Shown here: positions 48,000 to 56,894 of the stretch, piece by piece
How positions within the stretch are numbered: the first letter of the stretch is position 1
Layout: every line of letters starts with the position of its first letter
Source: Roseomonas sp.
Lineage (GTDB): Bacteria > Pseudomonadota > Alphaproteobacteria > Acetobacterales > Acetobacteraceae
NCBI GenBank assembly: GCA_020249925.1
Contig: JADCER010000012.1
Location: 124,001-188,000 of the forward strand
Reading direction: 5' to 3'
Length of the DNA: 64,000 nucleotides
Program-made: the position numbers and the translations under genes
The notes under the pieces: generated by a model
Told to the model about the DNA's origin: nothing
Database searches by the model: none
What the model saw: the letters and a program-made list of their open reading frames with translations, nothing else

Positions 48000-48797
48000 A
48001 TGTCCGGCTACGCCGCGACCAATGGCGCGGCTTATGAACGTAGCATGGGCCGATGGTCCCGCAAGCTTGCGGATGTGATGCTGGATGCGCTGGCGTTGCC
48101 GGGCGGCATCGCGGTGTTGGATGCGGGGTGCGGCACGGGTGCTCTGGCGGATGCCTTGGCGATGCGCGACCCATCTGCACGCATCACCGGCATTGATATC
48201 AGCCCGGCCTTTCTGGATGCCGTGCGGGCACGCGTGCCGGCTGGCGATTTCCGCCAAGGTGATCTCTGCGCGCTTGATGTGGCCGATGGGGCATTCGATG
48301 CCGCGCTGTCCCTGCTGGTGCTGCAATTTGTCCCCGACCGCGCCAAGGCTATGGCGGAGATGCTGCGTGTGACCAAGCCAGGCGGCTTGGTGGCGGCAGC
48401 GATGTGGGACTTTACCGGCGGCTTTTCATTTTTGCGCGCCTTCGCCGATAGCGTTGCCATCACGGAACCGGAAGGCGAGGCGTTTCGCGCCCGCTATTGG
48501 GCGGACCCGGTCGGCGCGCCTGGCCGCATGGCCGCCTTGTTCACCGCGGCGGGCATTGAACAGGTGACGGAAAGCGATATTGCCATCCGGCAGGATTTCT
48601 CGGATTTTGAGGATTGGTGGGACCCCTGGGCCGCGGGCGGGCAAGGTATTGCCGGCGCCTTCATCGCTGCCTTGCCGCCGGAACGCATCCCGCGAATCAA
48701 GGAAATCGCGCGCCGCGCCTACCTCGCGGGCGGTGCTGATGGGCCGCGTTCCTTTGTCGCGGTGGCGCGGTTGGCGATGGGGCGGAAGCCGGGCTGA
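48000..48797 (+). CDS. class I SAM-dependent methyltransferase (UbiE-like)
   Basis: A 265-aa Rossmann methyltransferase. The SAM site motif I is VLDAGCGTGALAD (about residue 40), followed by ITGIDISPAFL and post-motif DGAFDAALSLLVLQFVPD. It probably acts on a small metabolite. It lies five bases after the ATC-hydrolase-like gene, so both are in one transcript; product SAH would be cleared by nearby ahcY. Confidence 0.82.
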   Translation: MSGYAATNGAAYERSMGRWSRKLADVMLDALALPGGIAVLDAGCGTGALADALAMRDPSARITGIDISPAFLDAVRARVPAGDFRQGDLCALDVADGAFDAALSLLVLQFVPDRAKAMAEMLRVTKPGGLVAAAMWDFTGGFSFLRAFADSVAITEPEGEAFRARYWADPVGAPGRMAALFTAAGIEQVTESDIAIRQDFSDFEDWWDPWAAGGQGIAGAFIAALPPERIPRIKEIARRAYLAGGADGPRSFVAVARLAMGRKPG

Positions 48798-48860
48798 GGC
48801 TATTCACTCAGCGCAATCCGGTGAAGACTGCTGCCTCGACTGCGAGAGGAAGGCAGCGCC

Positions 48861-49799
48861 ATGGAAATGGAACGCATCGGATTTCTGGGGCTCGGCGCCA
48901 TGGGCGGCCCGATTGCAACGCGCGTGGCGGATTGGGCGCAGCGCAATCCTGGCAAGCGCATTCTGGTCTTTGACCCGCGCCCTGAAGCCATGCAGCGCGC
49001 GACCGAAGCGGGGGCCGAGCCCATGGGATCGGTCGCCGCGGTGGCTCAGCAATGCAAAGTGGTTTTCGCCTGTCTGCCGAGTGCGGAGACATCAGAGCGT
49101 GTGGCCTTGGGCGCTGAGGGCATTGCCGGCGCACCTGGCGCGGTGCGCATTTATATCGAAATGTCCACTATTGGCAGCGCGGCCATGCAGCGCATTGCGA
49201 CGGGGCTTTCTGAAAAAGGCATTGCGCTGATTGATTGCCCGATCAGCGGCGGCGTGCATGGGGCAGAATCCGGCGCGCTTGCCGTGATTGCTTCCGGCGC
49301 GCCGGAGGTGTTGCAGGAGGTGATGCCGCTATTGCAGGTGGTCGGGCGCACGGTTTTCACCATCGGCGACACACCAGGTCTCAGCCAGACCATGAAGCTT
49401 GCGAATAATCTGCTCTCCCTGGCGGGCATGGTGCTGACATCTGAGGCGTTCGCGCTCGGCGCCAAGGCCGGCATTGATACCGCGCTGATGTGCGATGTGA
49501 TCAATGCCAGTACCGGGCGGAATAGCTCAACAGTGACGAAGTTTCCGCGTGCCGTTTTGACGGGGAAGTTTTCCGGCGGCGCGAGCAATGCCATCGTGTC
49601 CAAGGATTTGTCCCTGGCGGTGGCCGAGTTTTCGGCCTTTGGGCTTTCTGCACCCATGGCGGCGCTGGCGCGCGAAATGCTGAGTATTGCGAAGAATCGC
49701 TTTGGCCCGGAAGCGGATATGACTTCCATCGCGCAGCTTTATGAGGAATGGGCGGGGGTCAAAATGCAATCGCCCAACCCGGTCAAAAGCGCGGGTTAG
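48861..49799 (+). CDS. 3-hydroxyisobutyrate dehydrogenase-family oxidoreductase
   Basis: A 312-aa beta-hydroxyacid dehydrogenase. NAD(P) motif GLGAMGGPIA (residues 10-19), substrate-binding DCPISGGVHGAESGALAV and catalytic Lys in MKLANNLLS (about 178) are present. It likely oxidises a beta-hydroxy acid or reduces a semialdehyde, and opens a run of plus-strand metabolic genes. ATG 48861 or 48867. Confidence 0.85.
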   Translation: MEMERIGFLGLGAMGGPIATRVADWAQRNPGKRILVFDPRPEAMQRATEAGAEPMGSVAAVAQQCKVVFACLPSAETSERVALGAEGIAGAPGAVRIYIEMSTIGSAAMQRIATGLSEKGIALIDCPISGGVHGAESGALAVIASGAPEVLQEVMPLLQVVGRTVFTIGDTPGLSQTMKLANNLLSLAGMVLTSEAFALGAKAGIDTALMCDVINASTGRNSSTVTKFPRAVLTGKFSGGASNAIVSKDLSLAVAEFSAFGLSAPMAALAREMLSIAKNRFGPEADMTSIAQLYEEWAGVKMQSPNPVKSAG

Positions 49800-49810
49800 G
49801 CTTCACTCAG

Positions 49811-50854
49811 ATGGATAAGGCAAAAGCGGGGCTTGGCTTTTTTGAGCGCTATTTGAGCCTTTGGGTTGCCTTGTGCATCGTGGTGGGCATTGGGCTTGGC
49901 GCGGTGATGCCGACACCGTTTCGCCTGTTGGGAGAGGCCAATCTCGCCAAGGTCAATCTGCCGGTTGCGGTGCTGATCTGGCTGATGATTATCCCGATGC
50001 TATTGCGCGTGGATTTCGGTGCCATTGCGGAAGTGGGCAAGCATTGGCGCGGGATCTTGGTGACGGTTGGCGTCAATTGGCTGGTGAAGCCTTTCAGCAT
50101 GGCGCTGCTTGGCTGGTTGTTCATTGGCTGGCTGTTTCGGCCCTTGCTGCCGGAAGCGCAGATTGAAAGCTATATCGCGGGGCTGATCCTGCTGGCCGCG
50201 GCACCCTGCACGGCGATGGTCTTTGTCTGGTCCAATCTATCGGAGGGGGAGCCGAATTTCACGCTGAGCCAGGTGGCGCTGAATGATGCCATCATGATTA
50301 TCGCCTTTGCGCCGCTGGTTGGGTTTTTGCTCGGGCTTTCGGCCATCATTGTGCCTTGGGATACATTGTTTCTATCCGTGCTGCTTTACATTTTATTGCC
50401 TGTAATCGTGGCGCAGCTTTCGCGGCGGCGCTTGCTAGCGCGGGGTGGGGAGGCTGCGTTGGCGCAAGTGCTGCGGCGGTTGGGGCCCGTTTCACTTTCG
50501 GCGCTATTGCTGACGCTGGTGCTGCTGTTTGGCTTTCAGGGGCCGCAGATCATCGCGCAGCCCTTGGTGATTGCGCTGCTCGCGGTGCCGATCATCATTC
50601 AGGTCTATTTCAATGCGGGGCTGGCCTATTGGCTGAACCGGCAATGCGGGTCGGCGCACGCAGTGGCAGGGCCGTCTGCGCTGATTGGCGCGAGCAATTT
50701 CTTTGAATTGGCCGTGGCGGCGGCGATCAGCCTTTTTGGTTTTGATTCCGGCGCGGCCTTGGCCACCGTGGTTGGCGTCCTGGTGGAAGTGCCGGTCATG
50801 CTTTCCGTTGTGGCAATCGTGATGCGAAGCAAGGCTTGGTATCAACGGGCATAA
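49811..50854 (+). CDS. ACR3-type arsenite efflux permease
   Basis: A 347-aa transporter with about ten TM helices. The motif AAPCTAMVFVWSNL (about residue 131) contains the Cys required in ACR3 arsenite carriers; MTPFRLL-like PTPFRLLGE and LIGASNFFELAVAAAISLFG are also conserved. ATG 49811 begins MDKAKAGLGFFERYLSLW. Unusually, no arsR or arsC is nearby, and it lies in a catabolic gene run, so the substrate may differ. Confidence 0.83.
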   Translation: MDKAKAGLGFFERYLSLWVALCIVVGIGLGAVMPTPFRLLGEANLAKVNLPVAVLIWLMIIPMLLRVDFGAIAEVGKHWRGILVTVGVNWLVKPFSMALLGWLFIGWLFRPLLPEAQIESYIAGLILLAAAPCTAMVFVWSNLSEGEPNFTLSQVALNDAIMIIAFAPLVGFLLGLSAIIVPWDTLFLSVLLYILLPVIVAQLSRRRLLARGGEAALAQVLRRLGPVSLSALLLTLVLLFGFQGPQIIAQPLVIALLAVPIIIQVYFNAGLAYWLNRQCGSAHAVAGPSALIGASNFFELAVAAAISLFGFDSGAALATVVGVLVEVPVMLSVVAIVMRSKAWYQRA

Positions 50855-50867
50855 GAAATGGAAGGGA

Positions 50868-51617
50868 ATGGAAATGCGGCTCAAGGATAAGGTTGCGATC
50901 ATCACGGGCGGCGCGCATGGCATGGGCGAAGCCGAGGCGCGGCTCTTCGCCAAGGAAGGCGCGGTGGTGATCATCGCTGATCGCCGCGCCGATCTGGGTG
51001 AGGCGCTGGCGGCCGATATCACCGCAAGCCAAGGCCGCGCGAGCTTCATCGCCATGGATGTGGCGCAGGAAGCGGATTGGAAGCGGCTGATTGAAAGAGC
51101 TCTGTCTGATTATGGCCGCATTGATATTCTGGTGAATAATGCCGGCATCAGCGGCAGCGCGGTTGGCGATATGTTGTCACTGGAGGGCTGGAATCAGCTC
51201 ATGTCCATCAATGCGACAGGCGTGTTTCTGGGCACGACCTTGGTGGGCCAGGTGATGGCGGGGCAGGGCAAGGGCTCCATCGTCAATATCTCCTCCATCA
51301 TGGGGTTTGTCAGCAGCGCGGAAGGGCATCCGGGCTATTCCGCTTCCAAGGGCGCGGTGCGTTTGCTCACGAAAAACGCTGCCGTGCGCTGGGGGCCGCA
51401 GGGGGTGCGCGTCAATTCCGTGCATCCTGGTTATCTGCCGCCGATGCTGGGGGGTACGAATGGGCCGGGACGGTCGGCGAAGATACCCCTCACGCCGCTG
51501 CGCCGGCTGGGTGAGCCGATTGAGGTCGCCTATGGTGTGCTGTTCCTTGCTTCCGATGAGGCATCCTTCATCACGGGGACAGAGCTGGTGATTGATGGTG
51601 GGTTCATCGCGCAATGA
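50868..51617 (+). CDS. SDR-family oxidoreductase (FabG / cyclopentanol-dehydrogenase-like)
   Basis: A 249-aa classical SDR. It has TGGAHGMGEAEARLF, NNAGISG, catalytic YSASK and the family C-terminus GTELVIDGGFIAQ. The TGGAHGMG form resembles alcohol dehydrogenases of this family acting on cyclic alcohols, fitting the Baeyer-Villiger gene downstream. The following gene begins 13 bases later. The ATG at 50874 (MRLKDKVAI) is an alternative start. Confidence 0.85.
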   Translation: MEMRLKDKVAIITGGAHGMGEAEARLFAKEGAVVIIADRRADLGEALAADITASQGRASFIAMDVAQEADWKRLIERALSDYGRIDILVNNAGISGSAVGDMLSLEGWNQLMSINATGVFLGTTLVGQVMAGQGKGSIVNISSIMGFVSSAEGHPGYSASKGAVRLLTKNAAVRWGPQGVRVNSVHPGYLPPMLGGTNGPGRSAKIPLTPLRRLGEPIEVAYGVLFLASDEASFITGTELVIDGGFIAQ

Positions 51618-51630
51618 TGGAGTGCGGCGC

Positions 51631-52452
51631 ATGAAGATTGTGGATGCGCAGATTCATATCTGGGCCAAGGGTACGCCTTCCGGCCTGCATCGCAAGGTTT
51701 CATCCTTCACGGCAGAGGAAGCCTTGCGCGAAATGGATGAGGCCGGCGTGCATGCGGCCCTGATCCATCCGCCGGCAAGTTGGGATCCGGATTCAAACGC
51801 CATGGCGGTGGAAGCCGCGCGGAAATACCCGGAACGTTTCGCGGTGATGGGGCAATTCCCGCCGACGCGGCCGGAATTGCGGCATTTGATTCATGGCTGG
51901 AAGAAGCAGCCAGGCATGCTCGGCCTGCGCTGGGCCTTGCTGCATCCGGAAGAACAGGTGTGGTTGCGCGATGGCACGCTGGATTGGCTGTGGCCGGCGG
52001 CGGAGAAAGAAGGCTTGCCGGTCGCCTGCATGGGTGGCCTGTTCCTCAAGGAATTTCGCCAAATCGCGGAAGCGCATCCCAATCTCAAAATGATCCTCGA
52101 TCATTGTGGCCTGGTGCGGACCGGGCAGGATGAAGCGGCCTTTGCGAAGCTTGACGAATTGGTAGCGCTGGCGAAGCTGCCGAATGTTGCGGTGAAAGCC
52201 ACCGGCGCGCCGCATTATTCAACCGAAGCCTATCCGTATCGCAATATCCATGATGGCTTACAGCGGATTTTTGATGCCTTCGGGCCGAAGCGTTTCTTCT
52301 GGGGCACGGACATCACCCGGATGCCATGCAGCTATCGCCAATGCGTGACCTTCTTCACCGAAGAATTGCCTTGGCTGAAGGGCGCTGATCTGGAATGGGT
52401 GATGGGCCGTGCGGTGTGTGAGTGGCTGGGGTGGGATTTGCGCTTCGATTGA
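51631..52452 (+). CDS. amidohydrolase-2 family metal-dependent hydrolase
   Basis: A 273-aa TIM barrel. The N-terminal motif reads VDAQIHIWA, where one of the two metal-binding His of the usual HxH is Gln, as in the DAQxH subgroup. LDHCGLV and FFWGTDITR supply further ligand residues. Such proteins act as lactonases, decarboxylases or hydrolases; a lactonase role beside the Baeyer-Villiger gene would make sense but is inference. ATG 51631. Confidence 0.8.
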   Translation: MKIVDAQIHIWAKGTPSGLHRKVSSFTAEEALREMDEAGVHAALIHPPASWDPDSNAMAVEAARKYPERFAVMGQFPPTRPELRHLIHGWKKQPGMLGLRWALLHPEEQVWLRDGTLDWLWPAAEKEGLPVACMGGLFLKEFRQIAEAHPNLKMILDHCGLVRTGQDEAAFAKLDELVALAKLPNVAVKATGAPHYSTEAYPYRNIHDGLQRIFDAFGPKRFFWGTDITRMPCSYRQCVTFFTEELPWLKGADLEWVMGRAVCEWLGWDLRFD

Positions 52453-52477
52453 AGCAGCACAGAAAAGGGGAAGCGCC

Positions 52478-54094
52478 ATGAAGGCTGATTATGTGATTGT
52501 GGGAGGTGGTTCGGCGGGCTGCGTGTTGGCCAATCGTCTGTCTGAAGACCCGGGCAACCAGGTGTTGCTGATTGAAGCCGGCGGCAAGGATTGGAATCCG
52601 CTGATCCATATTCCGGCCGGCTATATGAAATTGCTCGATCACCCGACACTGACTTGGGGCTTCAAGGCGGATCGTGATTCGGGCCTGAATGGGCGCGAAA
52701 TCAATTACCCGCGCGGGCGCGTGCTGGGCGGATCAAGTTCGATCAATGGCATGATCTATATCAGGTCTCAGCCGGAGGATTATGATCACTGGGCGCAGCT
52801 TGGAAATCGCGGCTGGTCTTCGGGCGATGTGCTGCCTTACTTCAACAAATCCGAGAAATGGCAGGGGCCGGATAAGGCCGCGCATGGCAAGGATGGTTTT
52901 CTCTATACCTCACCATCGCGGGACCAACCGGAATTGTGCCAGGCAGCGATTGAAGCCGGCCAGCAAATGGGGTGGGCCTATCGCGATGATTTGAATGATC
53001 TGCCGCATGGGCTTGGCGATCATATCGGTTGGGTGCAGCAAACCCGCGGTGGGCGCTTCCGCGCGAGTGCGGCGCGGTCCTATCTGCGCCCGGCCATGGG
53101 GCGGCCCAATCTGCGTGTGGTGACGAATGCGCTGGTGCATCGCGTGGTCTTTGAAGGCAAGCGCGCGGTGGGCGTCGAGTTTTCCCGCGCCGGTGTCACG
53201 GAACGCGCCGATGCGGCGGTGGAGGTGATCCTCTCCGCCGGCGCGATTGGTTCGCCGCATATCCTGCAGCTTTCTGGCGTGGGGGATGCTGAGCATCTCA
53301 ACGGGCTTGGCATTCCCGTACTGCATGAATTGCGCGGCGTGGGGCGGAATTTTCAGGATCATTTCCTGGTGCGCGTACAGGCGGTGGTGAAGGATGTGGC
53401 CACCCTGAATGAACGCACGCGCGGCCTGCGGCTGGCAGGTGAAGTGTTGAAATTCGCGGTTCTTGGGCGCGGCGTGCTGACCTATGCCGCATCGCTGCTT
53501 GCGGCGTCCTTCAAGGCTTTGCCGGAAAGTGCGACGCCCGATATGCAGGCGCTGTTTGCCTCCGCAAGCTATGCGCCGGGTGCGGCGCGGGTATTGGATA
53601 CCAGACCGGGCATGACTGCCGGGGTTTGGCAAATGCGCCCCGAAAGCCGCGGCTTCATCAAGGCCCGCAGCGCCGATCCGCGCGAACAGCCCGTCATCAA
53701 TCCGAATTATCTGGCGGAAGATCGCGACCAGCGCAGCATTGTCGCTGGGCTGCGCCTGATGCGCGATTGGTTCAGCAAGCCCGCGCTGCAACGCTATATG
53801 GTGGCGGAATCCATGCCCGGGCCGGAAGTGCAAACAGATGAGGAATGGCTGCATTATGCGCGGCAAGTGGGCAGTACGGTCTTCCACGCTTCCTGTTCCT
53901 GCCGCATGGGGCCGGATATGATGTCGGTGGTGGATGAGAGGCTCCGCGTGCATGGGCTGGAAGGGCTGCGGGTGATTGATGCTTCCGTCATGCCTGCCGT
54001 GACCTCCACCAATACCAATGCGCCGACGATCATGATTGCGGAAAAGGGTGCCGATATGCTGCGGGCGGATGCGCGGGCACGGCTGGCGGCGTGA
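52478..54094 (+). CDS. GMC-family FAD oxidoreductase (choline dehydrogenase-like)
   Basis: A 538-aa flavoprotein. The N-terminal FAD motif is [22 protein letters not shown] signature 1 lies in [17 protein letters not shown]; the catalytic His region is [10 protein letters not shown] (about 467) and the end is [17 protein letters not shown]. It would oxidise an alcohol, possibly the start of the pathway. ATG 52478 follows AAAAGGGG. Confidence 0.9.
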   Translation: MKADYVIVGGGSAGCVLANRLSEDPGNQVLLIEAGGKDWNPLIHIPAGYMKLLDHPTLTWGFKADRDSGLNGREINYPRGRVLGGSSSINGMIYIRSQPEDYDHWAQLGNRGWSSGDVLPYFNKSEKWQGPDKAAHGKDGFLYTSPSRDQPELCQAAIEAGQQMGWAYRDDLNDLPHGLGDHIGWVQQTRGGRFRASAARSYLRPAMGRPNLRVVTNALVHRVVFEGKRAVGVEFSRAGVTERADAAVEVILSAGAIGSPHILQLSGVGDAEHLNGLGIPVLHELRGVGRNFQDHFLVRVQAVVKDVATLNERTRGLRLAGEVLKFAVLGRGVLTYAASLLAASFKALPESATPDMQALFASASYAPGAARVLDTRPGMTAGVWQMRPESRGFIKARSADPREQPVINPNYLAEDRDQRSIVAGLRLMRDWFSKPALQRYMVAESMPGPEVQTDEEWLHYARQVGSTVFHASCSCRMGPDMMSVVDERLRVHGLEGLRVIDASVMPAVTSTNTNAPTIMIAEKGADMLRADARARLAA

Positions 54095-54144
54095 CATTAC
54101 CGGCATTTTCCGCGGCTCAGGCACTGTTTTGCGTGGCGTCTGAT

Positions 54145-54165
54145 CCTGATCAAATCACGATCAGG
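54145..54165. promoter_or_regulatory. inverted repeat CCTGATC-N7-GATCAGG
   Basis: Perfect 7-bp arms separated by seven bases in the gap between the GMC and Baeyer-Villiger genes. A third copy of the TGATC core precedes it (54141-54145). It could be a GMC terminator or a regulator site. Confidence 0.4.
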
Positions 54166-54202
54166 CCATTTGGGCAGGCTCGGCACTGTTTGGTTTTTTG
54201 AG

Positions 54203-54216
54203 TATTTGCGCAAATA
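54203..54216. promoter_or_regulatory. perfect 14-bp palindrome before the Baeyer-Villiger gene
   Basis: TATTTGCGCAAATA lies 48 bases upstream of ATG 54265 in otherwise GC-rich DNA. The position and symmetry suggest an operator for a dimeric repressor. No regulator gene is adjacent to the cluster on this strand. Confidence 0.5.
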
Positions 54217-54264
54217 TGGCGAGACAAGGGTCAGTGTGACCCGGAAAGCTTGGGAGTTACCAGG

Positions 54265-55905
54265 ATGAGCGCAGTGATGGAAGCGACCAGGGCGAAGGGC
54301 AGCGACAAGGGGCTCGATTACGATGCCATTGTCATCGGCGCGGGCATGTCCGGGCTTTATCAGCTGATCCGGCTGCGCCAATTGGGCATGAAGGCACGCG
54401 TTTTTGAAGCCGGCACGGGTGTGGGCGGCACCTGGTATTGGAACCGCTACCCCGGCTGCCGCTTCGATTCGGAAAGCTATTCCTATGGCTATTCCTTCGA
54501 CAAGGATCTGCTCAAGGAATGGCACTGGACCGAACATTTCGCGCCGCAGCCGGAAACCGAACGCTATCTGAACCTGGTCGCCGATAAATATGATTTGCGC
54601 CGGGATATCCAGTTCTCCGCCCGCGTGAAGGGCGCGCGCTGGGATGAGGCAACGCGAAGCTGGACCGTGACCCTGGAAGATGGCAGCGCGCAAAAAAGCC
54701 GCTTCCTGATCACGGCGATTGGTGCGCTTTCAGCGCCGACCATGCCGCAATTTCCGGGCATTGCGGATTTCAAAGGGCAATCCTTCCATACCGGGCTTTG
54801 GCCCAAGGAAAAGGTGGATTTCACCGGCAAGCGCGTGGCGGTGATTGGCACCGGCGCATCGGGCGTGCAGACCATTCAGGAAGTGGCAAAAACGGCGAAG
54901 CAGCTTGTGGTGTTTCAGCGCACGCCCAATTGGTGCGCGCCCTTGCACAATGGCAAGATCAGCGCCGAGGAAATGGCGGAAATCCGCGCGCGCTATGATG
55001 AGATTTTCAAGCGATGCCAGGAAACCTTTTCTTGCTTCCTGCATACCCCTGATCCGCGCAATACCTTCGATGTCTCGGCCGCGGAGCGCGAGGCATTTCT
55101 GGAAAAGCTCTATTCCGAAAAGGGCTTCGGGATCTGGGTCGGCAATTTCAAGGATTTGCTGACCAATCGCGCGGCAAATGAGGAAGTGTCGCGCTTTGTC
55201 GCGAACAAGATCCGCCAGCGCGTGAAGGACCCAAAAGTGGCGGAGATGTTGATTCCAAAGAATCACGGTTTTGGAACCAGGCGCGTGCCTTTGGAAACCT
55301 TCTATTATGAATGCTACAATCAGCCGAATGTGACGCTGGTGGATAGCAAGGCAACACCCGTTGAGCGCATTACGCCAACGGGCATCAAGACCAGCGAGGC
55401 CGAATATGAATTCGATATCATTGTCTATGCCACGGGCTTTGATGCGTTGCGCGGCGCCTTTGACCGCATCGAATTCCAGGGCGCGGATGGCGCGACGCTG
55501 AAAGATATCTGGAAGGATGGCGCGACATCGCTGGTTGGCATGTTGCAAAGGGGCATGCCTAATATGTTCATGCTGCTTGGGCCGCATACTGCGCTTGGCA
55601 ATATTCCGCGTTCCATCGAATTCAATGTGGAATGGGTGAGCGATTTGCTGGCTTACGCGCAAGCCAAGGGCATCACGCGCGTGGAAGCGACCGATGCGGC
55701 GATGGAAAAATGGATGGATCACGTCATGGAATTGGCCAAGGGCCTGCTTTCCATGGAGGTTGATTCCTGGATGACCGGCGTCAATCTGAATGTCGCCGGC
55801 AAGCAAAAGCGCATCGTCGCGCGCTATACTGGCAGTGCGCCGTCCTATCGTGCCTGGGCGAATGATATGGCGGCTGCGGGCTATGCGGGGATTACGCTGG
55901 AATAA
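54265..55905 (+). CDS. Baeyer-Villiger monooxygenase (cyclohexanone-type flavoprotein)
   Basis: A 546-aa class B flavin monooxygenase. FAD motif VIGAGMSG (about residue 25), BVMO fingerprint FKGQSFHTGLWP (about 168-179), and the second Rossmann motif VIGTGASG (about 195). The motif GVGGTWYWNRYPG is typical. It would convert a ketone to an ester or lactone using NADPH and O2. The start is ATG 54265 after CCAGG; a TTG at 54250 is also in frame. Confidence 0.9.
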   Translation: MSAVMEATRAKGSDKGLDYDAIVIGAGMSGLYQLIRLRQLGMKARVFEAGTGVGGTWYWNRYPGCRFDSESYSYGYSFDKDLLKEWHWTEHFAPQPETERYLNLVADKYDLRRDIQFSARVKGARWDEATRSWTVTLEDGSAQKSRFLITAIGALSAPTMPQFPGIADFKGQSFHTGLWPKEKVDFTGKRVAVIGTGASGVQTIQEVAKTAKQLVVFQRTPNWCAPLHNGKISAEEMAEIRARYDEIFKRCQETFSCFLHTPDPRNTFDVSAAEREAFLEKLYSEKGFGIWVGNFKDLLTNRAANEEVSRFVANKIRQRVKDPKVAEMLIPKNHGFGTRRVPLETFYYECYNQPNVTLVDSKATPVERITPTGIKTSEAEYEFDIIVYATGFDALRGAFDRIEFQGADGATLKDIWKDGATSLVGMLQRGMPNMFMLLGPHTALGNIPRSIEFNVEWVSDLLAYAQAKGITRVEATDAAMEKWMDHVMELAKGLLSMEVDSWMTGVNLNVAGKQKRIVARYTGSAPSYRAWANDMAAAGYAGITLE

Positions 55906-55913
55906 GCGCCTGG

Positions 55914-56792
55914 TCAGGCGTTGAAGGCAACGGAACCAAGCGCGGCAAGATCATAACCGCCAAGCCGCGCGGCGCGGGTAGCGAAAACCTCATGCCGCGT
56001 GAAGGCCAAGAGCTTCTGCACGGGATCGCCGAAGAAATGGCGGCGGTCCATCACCAAGTCAAAACGTTCACGAAAAAGCGGCAGAAACATCAGGCCGCGT
56101 GCGGCGGCCTCGGCCTGGATGCCAAAACCTGCATCGGCGCGGCCTTCGGCGACACTCGCCGCGACCTCATCTTCCGAAAGGGCGGGGTTGGGCAGGAAGC
56201 CGATCTGATCCAGCCGCAAGCCGGCTTCGGAAAGCAAATGCGTGAGCAACACATGGCTGCCGGCACGCGGCTGCCGCCCGGCCACGCGTAAGCCAGGCCG
56301 CGCCATGTCTGTGATGCCCGTCAGCGCGGCGGGATTGCCTGGCGGCAGGATCAGGCCCTGTTCGCGCCAGGCCCAAGTAATGCCGACAAAGCCGCGCCCG
56401 GCCAGAAACTCCCGCGCCGCGGGCTCATTGAAACTATTGCTGTCGGGGTCGAGCAAATGGCTGGCGGCGACCAAAGCCTCGCCCTCGGCGAGTGCCATCA
56501 GCCCATCCAGGCTGCCGCCGCCGCGCAAGGCCAAGCCGCAGCCGGATTGCCGCGCCGCCCAATCCAGCAAGGGGTCATGGCTGCCGGCGAGGATGGGCGG
56601 TGGGTCCAGCCGTTGCGCGGCGGCGGCATCGGCCTGGGCGGCGAGCCAGCGTTCAAGCTGCCGGCGCGGGAAAAGCCATTTGCCGCCAAGCTGCGCCGCG
56701 GGAAGCTTTTGCGCGCGGGCGAGCTCATAAAGCGAGCGTTCGGAAAGGCGGAGGAAGCGCGCGGCTTCCTTAAGCGTCAAGACATCCGGCAT
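55914..56792 (-). CDS. HTH plus periplasmic-binding-protein-like regulator
   Basis: A 292-aa protein. Residues 1-50 are an excisionase-type helix-turn-helix (VLTLKEAARFLRLSERSLYELARA) and the rest is a substrate-binding-protein-like domain (LRLDQIGFLPNPALSEDEVAASV). This architecture is known beside molybdate/tungstate importers, where the ligand domain senses the oxyanion or its cofactor. It is divergent from tupB. The start is ATG 56792; an in-frame ATG at 56822 adds ten residues. Confidence 0.8.
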   Translation of the reverse strand: MPDVLTLKEAARFLRLSERSLYELARAQKLPAAQLGGKWLFPRRQLERWLAAQADAAAAQRLDPPPILAGSHDPLLDWAARQSGCGLALRGGGSLDGLMALAEGEALVAASHLLDPDSNSFNEPAAREFLAGRGFVGITWAWREQGLILPPGNPAALTGITDMARPGLRVAGRQPRAGSHVLLTHLLSEAGLRLDQIGFLPNPALSEDEVAASVAEGRADAGFGIQAEAAARGLMFLPLFRERFDLVMDRRHFFGDPVQKLLAFTRHEVFATRAARLGGYDLAALGSVAFNA

Positions 56793-56874
56793 TTGCTGGC
56801 GAATTTCGGCAAAAACCGGCAAGAAGTCAAGCGCAATCGCGAATTGACGCGGCTTTCATCCATCCGCATCTAAG

Positions 56875-56886
56875 CCCGGTACCGGG
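56875..56886. promoter_or_regulatory. 12-bp palindrome before tupB
   Basis: CCCGGTACCGGG is a perfect palindrome eight bases before the tupB GTG and within the divergent gap with the regulator gene. It may be the regulator's binding site, though GC-rich palindromes also occur by chance. Confidence 0.4.
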
Positions 56887-56894
56887 GGGATAGG

